Shown: piece by piece, positions 1 to 5,512 of the stretch
How the letters are laid out: every line of letters begins with the position of its first letter
Numbering within the stretch: position 1 is the first letter of the stretch
Origin: Prevotellaceae bacterium UBA1716
GTDB taxonomy: Bacteria; Bacteroidota; Bacteroidia; Bacteroidales; Bacteroidaceae
Reading direction: 5' to 3'
Assembly: GCA_002317225.1 (NCBI GenBank)
Contig: DCIW01000082.1
Location: forward strand, 4,584-10,095
DNA length: 5,512 nt
Program-made: the position numbers and the translations under genes
The notes under the pieces: generated by a model
Told to the model about the DNA's origin: nothing
Databases searched by the model: none
Seen by the model: the letters and a program-made list of their open reading frames with translations, nothing else

Positions 1-2382
1 AAGGCTGTTGACAAGGGTCTTAAGAAGATCATGTCAAAGATGGGTATTTCAACTATCCGTTCTTATCGTGGTGCAAAGATTTTCGAGTCCATTGGTCTTT
101 CAGAAGATCTTCTCCGTCGCTACTTCGGAACAGAGATTTCTACAATTGGTGGTATCGGTATTCGTGATATCGCTAAGGATGCAATCGCACTTCACGATGA
201 GGCGTTTAAGCCTGCTGAAATCAATGAGTTCCTTCCAAATAACGGTCTCTTCAACTGGCGTCGTGGTGGTATCGAGCATGCTTGGAACCCAGACACAATC
301 GCTAACCTCCAGATTGCAACTCGCCTTGGTTCTTACAAGAAGTTCAAGGAATGGGCAGCAATGGTCGATAAGAAAGAGAATCCAATCTTCATCCGCGATT
401 TCTTCGGTTATAAGAAGGCTGCAACCCCTACTCCACTCGAGGAAGTTGAATCAGCAGAAAGCATCGTTAAGCATTTCGTTACAGGTGCGATGTCATTCGG
501 TGCACTCTCAATCGAGGCACATGAAGCACTTGCCCTTGCAATGAATAAGATTGGTGCTCGTTCAAATACTGGTGAAGGTGGTGAAGATAACGAACGTTAC
601 CATAAGGAAGTGAATGGCATTTCACTCTCTTCAAAGACAAAGCAGATTGCATCAGGTCGTTTCGGTGTTACAGCCGAGTACCTCGTGAATGCAGAAGAAA
701 TACAGATTAAGGTGGCACAAGGTGCTAAGCCTGGTGAAGGTGGTCAGTTGCCTGGTTTCAAGGTAAATAAGATTATTGCCAAGACTCGTAACGCCATTCC
801 TGGAATCTCACTTATCTCTCCTCCACCTCATCACGATATCTACTCTATCGAGGACCTTGCTCAGCTTATCTTCGATATGAAGAACGTGAATCCAACTGCC
901 GCAGTATCAGTCAAGTTGGTTGCTGAAAGTGGTGTCGGCACAATTGCTGCCGGTGTTGCTAAGGCAAAAGCAGACCTCATCGTTATCTCTGGTGCTGAAG
1001 GTGGTACTGGTGCTTCTCCAGCAAGTTCTATGCGATTTGCAGGTATCTCGCCTGAAATCGGTCTTGCAGAAGCTCAGCAGACTCTCGTGATGAACGGTCT
1101 CCGTAATCAGGTTCGCCTCCAGACCGATGGTCAGCTCAAGACTGCTCACGATGTCATCATGATGGCTATGCTTGGTGCAGATGAGTTCTCATTCGGTACT
1201 CTCCCACTCATCGTTCTCGGATGTGTTATGATGCGTAAGTGTAACACTAATACTTGTCCAGTCGGTGTTGCAACTCAGGATGAACGTCTTCGTGCTCGCT
1301 TCACAGGTAAGGCTGAATATGTTGAAAACTTCTTCATGTTCCTTGCAGAGCAGGTTCGCGAATATCTCTCAGAAATCGGTGTTAAGAGCCTTAAGGAAAT
1401 CATCGGTCGCACAGATCTCATCGAAGTTAAGGCTGCTGCTCCTGAAAGTAAGCAAAGCACAATCGACTTCACTCGTCTTCTCCACAAACCAGAGACTGAT
1501 AAGCCACTCTATTGGGATCGTGGTGCATTCACAAAGGTTGAAGGTGTTAAGGATGAAGAAATTATCAAGGCTTGCGAACGTGCAATCGAAGATAAGGAAG
1601 AAGTCAACCTCGACTATGCAATCAAGAATACAGACCGTGCGGTAGGTACAATGCTCTCGGGTGTTATTGCTAAGAAATATGGTGAAGCAGGTCTTCCAGA
1701 TGGAACAATCAACATCAAGTTCAAGGGTTCTGCAGGTCAGTCATTCGGAGCATTCTGTATGAAGGGCGTTACCCTCAAGCTCGAAGGCGAAACCAACGAC
1801 TATTTCGGTAAAGGACTTTCAGGTGGTCGCATCTCAATCCTTCCTCCAGCTCGTCGCGGTGAAGACTTCGTTGCTGAAGACAATATCATCGCAGGTAACA
1901 CAGGTCTCTACGGTGCAACAACTGGTGAACTCTACGTAAACGGTCAAGTAGGTGAACGTTTCGGTGTACGTAACTCAGGTGCGATTGCCGTAATCGAAGG
2001 TGCCGGTGATCACTGTTGCGAATACATGACTGGTGGTCGTGTGGTAGTTCTCGGTGAAACAGGTAGCAACTTCGCTGCAGGTATGTCGGGTGGTGTCGCA
2101 TACGTTTGGGACAAGAACCACAACTTCGACTTCTTCTGTAACATGGATATGGTTGAAATCAACCTTGTTGAGGAAGCTTCATACCGCAAGGAACTCAAGG
2201 AACTTATCCGCAAGCATTATCTCTACACAGGTTCACCTCTCGCAGGCAAGATGCTCGATGATTGGAACCATTACGTTGAAGAATTCGTACAGGTAGTTCC
2301 TATCGAATACAAGCGAGTTCTTGAAGAAGAGAAGATGGCAAAACTTCAGCAGAAGATTGCGGATATGCAAAGAGATTATTAG
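1..2382 (+). CDS. gltB: Glutamate synthase large (alpha) subunit, C-terminal half (5' truncated by window)
   Basis: This is the synthase half of glutamate synthase, which reductively transfers glutamine-derived ammonia to 2-oxoglutarate to make glutamate in the cytoplasm. The frame is open from base 1, so the ATG at 31 is internal. 793 residues are visible, against about 1,500 for the family; the N-terminal glutamine amidotransferase domain and most of the central domain lie upstream. Numbering from base 1, residues ~10-60 match the end of the central domain (MSKMGIST). The FMN-binding synthase domain follows at ~130-500, with MSFGALS (164-170), NTGEGGED (189-196), KPGEGGQLPG (243-252), SPPPHHD (273-279) and GAEGGTGASP (331-340). 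Cys408, Cys414 and Cys419 keep the C-x5-C-x4-C spacing of the 3Fe-4S site. A glycine-rich GXGXG beta-helix domain occupies ~560-735. The frame is intact, and the acidic/basic C-terminus ending in MQRDY looks natural. The TAG stop is the first three bases of an inverted-repeat element. gltD follows in the same frame, consistent with one operon. Confidence 0.97.
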   Translation, partial: KAVDKGLKKIMSKMGISTIRSYRGAKIFESIGLSEDLLRRYFGTEISTIGGIGIRDIAKDAIALHDEAFKPAEINEFLPNNGLFNWRRGGIEHAWNPDTIANLQIATRLGSYKKFKEWAAMVDKKENPIFIRDFFGYKKAATPTPLEEVESAESIVKHFVTGAMSFGALSIEAHEALALAMNKIGARSNTGEGGEDNERYHKEVNGISLSSKTKQIASGRFGVTAEYLVNAEEIQIKVAQGAKPGEGGQLPGFKVNKIIAKTRNAIPGISLISPPPHHDIYSIEDLAQLIFDMKNVNPTAAVSVKLVAESGVGTIAAGVAKAKADLIVISGAEGGTGASPASSMRFAGISPEIGLAEAQQTLVMNGLRNQVRLQTDGQLKTAHDVIMMAMLGADEFSFGTLPLIVLGCVMMRKCNTNTCPVGVATQDERLRARFTGKAEYVENFFMFLAEQVREYLSEIGVKSLKEIIGRTDLIEVKAAAPESKQSTIDFTRLLHKPETDKPLYWDRGAFTKVEGVKDEEIIKACERAIEDKEEVNLDYAIKNTDRAVGTMLSGVIAKKYGEAGLPDGTINIKFKGSAGQSFGAFCMKGVTLKLEGETNDYFGKGLSGGRISILPPARRGEDFVAEDNIIAGNTGLYGATTGELYVNGQVGERFGVRNSGAIAVIEGAGDHCCEYMTGGRVVVLGETGSNFAAGMSGGVAYVWDKNHNFDFFCNMDMVEINLVEEASYRKELKELIRKHYLYTGSPLAGKMLDDWNHYVEEFVQVVPIEYKRVLEEEKMAKLQQKIADMQRDY

Positions 2383-2416
2383 AGCCCCCCAGCCCCCCAA
2401 GGGGGAGGCCATCCGG
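2380..2416. repeat. Left inverted terminal repeat (37 bases)
   Basis: This arm begins with the gltB stop codon TAG, continues through two C6 runs, AA and a G5 run, and ends in GGCCATCCGG. It pairs with 2504-2540, differing at arm positions 12, 13 and 27. Inside it, C6-AA-G5 is a small palindrome of its own. Confidence 0.85.
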
Positions 2417-2503
2417 AGAGTATTCTCTTTGATGGATGCAGGTTCTAATAGTACAAAAGTGATATTATAATATAGTAATAATATATAGGCTATCCACCCC
2501 CAA

Positions 2504-2540
2504 CCGGATGGCCGCCCCCTTGGGGGGTCGGGGGGCTCTA
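2504..2540. repeat. Right inverted terminal repeat (37 bases) abutting gltD start
   Basis: This is the reverse complement of the left arm with three differences. It ends in GGGGGGCTCTA, with a single T before the gltD ATG at 2542. G6 runs at 2522-2527 and 2530-2535 lie just upstream of the start codon. They would be the translation-initiation leader of gltD and would be sequestered if the two arms paired in the mRNA. The second G run sits 6 bases from the ATG and could pair weakly with the anti-Shine-Dalgarno sequence; there is no standard GGAGG. Confidence 0.8.
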
Positions 2541-2541
2541 T

Positions 2542-3918
2542 ATGGGAAATCCTAAAGCATTTCTAACTGTACCTCGCAAAGAGGCTGGTTACAGACCTGT
2601 TCACGACCGTATTCACGATTTTGGTGAGGTGGAACAGACACTCAACACAAAAGACCGCCAGGAACAGGCAAGCCGCTGTATGGACTGCGGTGTACCTTTC
2701 TGCCACTGGGCTTGTCCGCTCGGTAACAGAGATCCAGAATGGAACGATGCACTTTACCATGGTGAATGGGAAAAGGCATATAAGATATTGAAGAAGACTA
2801 ATGACTTCCCTGAATTTACAGGACGTATCTGCCCTGCCCTCTGCGAGAAGTCTTGTATCCTCTACCACACTACAGGCGAAGCTGTTACAAACCGCGAAAA
2901 CGAATGTGCCATTGCTGAACGTGCATTCCTTGAGGGTTATGTGACTATCGAACATCCTGAGCGTAATGGTAAGAAGGTTGCAGTTATCGGTGGTGGTCCT
3001 GCAGGTCTTGCTGCTGCTAACCAACTCAACTACAAGGGATATGAAGTGACAGTATTCGATAAGAACGAAGCTGCCGGTGGTCTTCTCCGCTATGGTATTC
3101 CAAACTTCAAGCTCAACAAGAAGATTATTGATCGTCGTATCAATGTGATGGAGCAAGAAGGTGTGAAGTTCGTTTACAACGCTTCCATTTCACTTGAAAA
3201 ACTCGCTGCTAAAGACTTTACAGGCGAAAACGAAATAATCCAAGGTTTCGATGCATATGTTGTTTCGACAGGTACACCTGAGGCTCGTGACCTCAAGGCA
3301 CCAGGAAGAGAACTCAAGGGCATTCACCTTGCCCTTGAACTTCTCGGTCAGCAGAACCGCGTACTTGCAGGTATGGAGTTCTCAAAGGAAGATCGTGTAA
3401 CAGCAAAAGGCAAGAAAGTTCTCGTGATTGGTGGTGGTGATACAGGTTCCGACTGTATCGGTACAAGTCATCGTCAGGGTGCTAAGTCTGTCACTCAGAT
3501 TGAGATTATGCCTAAGCCTCCTGTAGGTCACAACGACTCTACTCCATGGCCTAATTGGCCAGTCATCCTCAAGACTACTTCGAGTCATGAAGAAGGATGT
3601 GATCGTCGTTGGTTGCTCAACACAAACCGCTTCATCGATAATGGTAAGGGTCATGTGAAAGGTGTTGAAGTAGAAGGCGTTATCTGGGAACCAAACCCAG
3701 AAGGTGGTCGTCCAATCATGAAACTTGATGGTAACAAAGAGATTATCGAAGCTGATATCGTATTCCTCGCAATGGGATTCATCAAGCCACAGCAACCACA
3801 GTTCCCTGAGAATGTATTCATTGCCGGTGATGCTGCTTCAGGAGCAAGTCTCGTAGTACGTGCCATCGCTTCCGGACGTAAGATTTCAGAACAGATTGAT
3901 GCTTATTTCAAGAAGTAA
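2542..3918 (+). CDS. gltD: Glutamate synthase small (beta) subunit
   Basis: This is the NADPH:FAD oxidoreductase subunit that feeds electrons to GltB. The 458 residues show the full family order. An N-terminal iron-sulfur domain carries Cys46, Cys49, Cys54 and Cys58 (C-x2-C-x4-C-x3-C), then Cys97, Cys101 and Cys105 in CPALCEKSC. An FAD-binding Rossmann motif GGGPAG lies at 150-155, followed by GGLLRYGIP from 179. The NADPH-binding motif IGGGDTGSD is at 296-304. The FAD-closing motif is AMGF (410-413) with FIAGDAASGASLVVRAIASGRK (426-447). The start at 2542 is chosen because MGNPKAFL matches the usual N-terminus and the sequence just upstream is the repeat element. No promoter was found between gltB and gltD, so cotranscription is likely. 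The stretch between AMGF and the GD motif is only about a dozen residues, shorter than I recall for enterobacterial GltD. Both genes use similar codons. Confidence 0.97.
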   Translation: MGNPKAFLTVPRKEAGYRPVHDRIHDFGEVEQTLNTKDRQEQASRCMDCGVPFCHWACPLGNRDPEWNDALYHGEWEKAYKILKKTNDFPEFTGRICPALCEKSCILYHTTGEAVTNRENECAIAERAFLEGYVTIEHPERNGKKVAVIGGGPAGLAAANQLNYKGYEVTVFDKNEAAGGLLRYGIPNFKLNKKIIDRRINVMEQEGVKFVYNASISLEKLAAKDFTGENEIIQGFDAYVVSTGTPEARDLKAPGRELKGIHLALELLGQQNRVLAGMEFSKEDRVTAKGKKVLVIGGGDTGSDCIGTSHRQGAKSVTQIEIMPKPPVGHNDSTPWPNWPVILKTTSSHEEGCDRRWLLNTNRFIDNGKGHVKGVEVEGVIWEPNPEGGRPIMKLDGNKEIIEADIVFLAMGFIKPQQPQFPENVFIAGDAASGASLVVRAIASGRKISEQIDAYFKK

Positions 3919-3937
3919 TATTCACCATAAGTGATTA

Positions 3938-3990
3938 ATGATAAAAAGAAAGTAGGGCCCTCCAACGAGTCCTACTTTTTCATTTATCAT
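3938..3990. terminator. Bidirectional intrinsic terminator between convergent genes
   Basis: The core stem pairs AAAGTAGGG (3949-3957) with TCCTACTTT (3970-3978) around a 12-base loop, followed by a T run (3976-3980) on the plus strand. An outer stem pairs ATGATAAA (3938-3945) with TTTATCAT (3983-3990). Read on the minus strand, the core stem is followed by TTTCTTTTT, so the same hairpin can end transcription of the minus-strand gene that stops at 4058. It starts 19 bases after the gltD stop codon. Confidence 0.8.
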
Positions 3991-4081
3991 ATTCAAATGG
4001 AAGCCAATATCTTATTCTGATATAAGCAAATAACTTATTCAAATATAAGCAAATAATTTATTCAAAAGGAAGCAAATAACC
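3990..4081. repeat. 23-base tandem repeat, four copies, across the 3' end of the minus-strand gene
   Basis: Four exact-length 23-base copies lie head to tail. In minus-strand order they are 4081-4059, 4058-4036, 4035-4013 and 4012-3990. All end in GAATA, and the first three share TTATTTGCTT. The two outer copies share CTTCC where the two inner copies have CTTAT. The first copy is inside the coding region and encodes GYLLPFE; the TAA stop forms at its junction with the second copy. The fourth copy, in the same reading frame because three units make 69 bases, encodes RYWLPFE and then YDK and TGA. The last base overlaps the outer stem of the terminator. Confidence 0.85.
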
Positions 4082-4867
4082 GATTGTGAAGTTGAGCTTA
4101 TCCTGTCGCGATTTGTATCCGTTGTTCACATAATGATTTGTCAAACCACGTGAATAAGTGAAACTAAGGTTGACATCGTAGATACGAGTTGTGAAACCAA
4201 ACTCTGCTGAGATATTAGTACGTTTAGGCCATTGGTTGTGCCCATATTGCTGAGTCTCATGATAAGGATCGTCGTACCAACAACCATCTATAATGTCATA
4301 ATATCTGTTGTGCTCTGTATATTGTCCATGGAGAGCGATATTGAAACCAACACCTGCAAATGGAGCAATACTAACCTTATGTGATAAAGGAATACGATAA
4401 GTCGCATGAAGAGGGAAATTAAGGTCTACTTCGGTGAAATCATCAAACTGCTTCTCCTTCACATACGAACTATTTGAAATGTAAATTTCGCACGCAATAC
4501 CAGTTCTCAAACCTAATCCCCACTTGAAACAAGGTTGATACATAAATCCAAAACTGAAACCATGGAGTCTCTTTCCTGGTTCACCGAAGAAATTCTCCTT
4601 TACAGGTCCGTCGTCATATTGAGTTTCCCAAACTTTGTTCTGATATCCAAAGAAGAATGAAACAGGAGATTCTTGATATCCACCATTAAACAGATTCATC
4701 TCTCGAGCCTGCATTGGAGCATCGTATTCATATTGCTGACTTTGCTGATATTGAGTAGCAGGAGCATCATCCCTACCACCACCAATCTGCCAGTCATCAT
4801 TATTCTGGGCAAATGCAAAAGTTGCAGATGCAAGCAACATAGTTGCCATAAAATATCTTTTCATCAT
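4058..4867 (-). CDS. Secreted, probably outer-membrane beta-barrel protein of unknown function
   Basis: I do not recognise a named family. The 269-residue product starts with a typical signal peptide (MMKRYF, then a hydrophobic run) with probable cleavage after AFA at residue 20, before Gln21. No lipobox cysteine is present. Residues 21-60 form a polar Gln/Tyr/Asp-rich linker. From about residue 68 the protein alternates polar and aromatic/hydrophobic residues in short stretches (68-80, 101-130, 145-185, 217-242, 256-269) separated by Asp/Asn/Tyr-rich loops, as in small 8-strand-like outer-membrane barrels of Bacteroidota (porin/OmpW-like). The start could be Met1 or Met2, since the codons are ATGATG; the choice hardly matters for export. 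A good Bacteroidota promoter lies 26 bases upstream. The last codons fall in a 23-base tandem repeat, and the final residue is Glu rather than the terminal aromatic common in barrels. A periplasmic location cannot be ruled out. Confidence 0.85.
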   Translation of the reverse strand: MMKRYFMATMLLASATFAFAQNNDDWQIGGGRDDAPATQYQQSQQYEYDAPMQAREMNLFNGGYQESPVSFFFGYQNKVWETQYDDGPVKENFFGEPGKRLHGFSFGFMYQPCFKWGLGLRTGIACEIYISNSSYVKEKQFDDFTEVDLNFPLHATYRIPLSHKVSIAPFAGVGFNIALHGQYTEHNRYYDIIDGCWYDDPYHETQQYGHNQWPKRTNISAEFGFTTRIYDVNLSFTYSRGLTNHYVNNGYKSRQDKLNFTIGYLLPFE

Positions 4868-4892
4868 AATCTTTTTGTTTATATTTGTGCTG

Positions 4893-4923
4893 CAAAGTTA
4901 CTCATTATTCTTAAAAGAACAAT
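4893..4923 (-). promoter_or_regulatory. Bacteroidota-type promoter for the barrel-protein gene
   Basis: On the minus strand, ATTG (4923-4920), then exactly 19 bases, then TAACTTTG (4900-4893) matches the TTTG-N19-TAnnTTTG consensus of the Bacteroidota primary sigma factor, with one mismatch in the upstream box. Transcription would start near 4886 and leave a leader of about 19 bases, A-rich and without a Shine-Dalgarno sequence. Confidence 0.8.
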
Positions 4924-4967
4924 AGGAAATACGATAAAGAACATAGGATTTTTCATAATGAACGATA

Positions 4968-4982
4968 AAATGTAAAACATTT
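4968..4982. promoter_or_regulatory. Short palindrome, possible operator
   Basis: AAATGT and ACATTT are separated by AAA, giving a 15-base perfect dyad about 35 bases upstream of the sulfatase -7 box and 45 bases upstream of the barrel-gene promoter. In AT-rich DNA a 6-base arm can occur by chance, so this is only a candidate regulator site. Confidence 0.2.
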
Positions 4983-5017
4983 ATACATAAATAAGTATTC
5001 GTTAGAAGATAATTTAC

Positions 5018-5025
5018 TATATTTG
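5018..5025 (+). promoter_or_regulatory. -7 box of the sulfatase gene promoter
   Basis: TATATTTG matches the Bacteroidota -7 consensus TAnnTTTG. At the expected 19-base spacing upstream (4996-4998) there is TAT rather than TTG, so the -33 box is poor. Transcription would begin near 5032, leaving about 9 bases before the ATG at 5041 or about 21 before the ATG at 5053. Confidence 0.65.
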
Positions 5026-5040
5026 CACTCAAATCTAAAA

Positions 5041-5512
5041 ATGAAAAGCAAAATGAAAAAGGCTCTTCCGTTATTATCGCTCCTGTCGATAGCAAACCAA
5101 GGATTTGCTCAGACTGACCAACGCCCCAATATAGTCTACATCATGACCGATGACCATACCGAACAAATGATGTCGTGCTATGGTAACAGTCCGATAAAGA
5201 CTCCAAACCTCGACCGTCTTGCAAATGAAGGGTTGCTCTTTCGTCAGAGTTTTGTGGCAAACTCTTTGAGTGGGCCTTCACGAGCATGTCTTATGACGGG
5301 AAAACATTCGCATAAGAATGGTTTCACGAACAACGAACATGGAGTGTTTGATGGTTCGCAGCAGACTATGCCTAAGTTGATGCAAGCGGCTGGTTATCAA
5401 ACTGCTCTCATTGGGAAGTGGCATCTTGTGAGCAAACCGACCGGATTCGATTTTTATGATATTCTTCAAGGTCAAGGCGAATATTATAATCCACTTTTCC
5501 TTCATGATGATG
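5041..5512 (+). CDS. Exported S1-type sulfatase, N-terminal part (3' truncated by window); possibly N-acetylglucosamine-6-sulfatase-like
   Basis: 157 residues of a formylglycine-dependent sulfatase are visible; the family is usually about 450-550 residues long, so about two thirds is missing. A signal peptide ends at GFA with cleavage before Gln24, placing the enzyme in the periplasm or on the surface. RPNIVYIMTDDH (28-39) carries the metal-binding Asp37 and Asp38. The catalytic signature SGPSRACLMTG runs from 77 to 87. Ser77, codon AGT at 5269-5271, is the residue converted to formylglycine, so a radical-SAM serine-type maturase is needed. IGKWHL (124-129) supplies the active-site Lys126 and His128. 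The block NSLSGPSRACLMTGKHSHKNG with downstream NGFTNNEH and QGEYYNP resembles, from memory, Bacteroides enzymes that remove 6-sulfate from N-acetylglucosamine (SulfAtlas S1_11). The substrate remains an inference. The start may be 5053 (Met5, MKKALPLL), which better fits the mapped promoter distance. The gene is divergent from the barrel-protein gene. Confidence 0.93.
   Translation, partial: MKSKMKKALPLLSLLSIANQGFAQTDQRPNIVYIMTDDHTEQMMSCYGNSPIKTPNLDRLANEGLLFRQSFVANSLSGPSRACLMTGKHSHKNGFTNNEHGVFDGSQQTMPKLMQAAGYQTALIGKWHLVSKPTGFDFYDILQGQGEYYNPLFLHDD

Larger units (their letters stand above)
2380..2540. mobile_element. MITE-like inverted-repeat element between gltB and gltD
   Basis: A 161-base non-coding unit is bounded by 37-base inverted termini (2380-2416 and 2504-2540) that match at 34 of 37 positions by eye. 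The termini are rich in C and G runs. The inner 87 bases are AT-rich and hold no convincing ORF or promoter. The contrast in composition with both flanking genes, and the long near-perfect termini, suggest a miniature transposable element or a dispersed intergenic repeat. Possible target duplications are very short: TAT at 2377-2379 and 2541-2543, or TA if the outermost two bases of each end are the target. In the transcript the termini would pair into a strong GC-rich stem with the AT-rich core as loop. It could instead be a locally evolved RNA structure; copies elsewhere in the genome would decide. Confidence 0.65.

Noticed and set aside
8..544. 178-codon plus-strand open frame overlapping gltB
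   Set aside because: It overlaps gltB in another frame; the Ser/Arg/Gln-rich product has no recognisable motif.
2424..2431. TCTCTTTG inside the inverted-repeat element as a -7 promoter box for gltD
   Set aside because: The second base of TAnnTTTG is wrong, and the expected -33 position falls in the G-run of the left arm; no real promoter is supported.
2563..3156. 197-codon minus-strand open frame opposite gltD
   Set aside because: It lies wholly inside gltD, whose motifs are continuous. The translation is Cys/Thr/Val-rich without domain features, as expected of an antisense shadow.
3382..3795. 137-codon minus-strand open frame opposite the 3' part of gltD
   Set aside because: It is antisense to conserved NADPH- and FAD-binding motifs of gltD and has no promoter or leader of its own.
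3990..4081. CRISPR-like array
   Set aside because: The 23-base copies are directly adjacent with no spacers, and one copy is within a coding region; this is a simple tandem repeat.
4673..4975. 100-codon plus-strand open frame across the start of the barrel-protein gene
   Set aside because: It runs antisense through the signal peptide, linker and promoter of a well-supported minus-strand gene and has no promoter of its own.
4898..5095. 65-codon minus-strand open frame across the divergent promoter region
   Set aside because: It overlaps the sulfatase signal peptide and both promoters; the composition is that of AT-rich non-coding DNA.
5278..5505. 75-codon minus-strand open frame opposite the sulfatase
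   Set aside because: It is antisense to the conserved sulfatase active-site region and is a shadow.

Overview
The window looks like a chromosomal segment of a Bacteroidota bacterium, most likely from the Prevotella/Segatella group. Three things point there. Two promoters match the Bacteroidota sigma consensus (TTTG-like box, about 19 bases, then TAnnTTTG). The start codons sit in A-rich leaders without Shine-Dalgarno sequences. A C/G-run inverted-repeat element lies between two genes, of a kind I associate with Prevotella-like genomes. The genus is an inference; no rRNA or marker tree is available here.

Layout. Bases 1-2382 (+) are the C-terminal half of the glutamate synthase large subunit, gltB; its 5' half lies outside the window. 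Bases 2380-2540 are a 161-base element with 37-base inverted termini. It begins on the gltB stop codon and ends one base before the gltD start codon. Bases 2542-3918 (+) are a complete gltD, the glutamate synthase small subunit. Bases 3938-3990 hold a hairpin terminator that reads in both directions between convergent genes. Bases 3990-4081 are a 23-base tandem repeat of four copies overlapping the 3' end of a minus-strand gene. That gene (4058-4867) encodes a secreted, probably outer-membrane beta-barrel protein of unknown role. Bases 4868-5040 are a divergent promoter region. From base 5041 (or 5053) a plus-strand sulfatase gene runs off the window end.

Function. GltB and GltD together form NADPH-dependent glutamate synthase. 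GltD passes electrons from NADPH through FAD and iron-sulfur clusters to the FMN and 3Fe-4S cluster of GltB, where 2-oxoglutarate and glutamine-derived ammonia give glutamate. The barrel protein and the sulfatase share only a divergent promoter region, and nothing in the sequence shows that they work together. The sulfatase is a formylglycine-dependent S1-type enzyme with a serine at the modified position, as expected for host- or plant-glycan desulfation by gut or oral Bacteroidota.

No stretch longer than about 300 bases lacks a gene. I do not see a new multi-gene system here. The most unusual signals are the inverted-repeat element fitted exactly between gltB and gltD, and the 23-base repeat that has multiplied the terminal codons of the barrel-protein gene.
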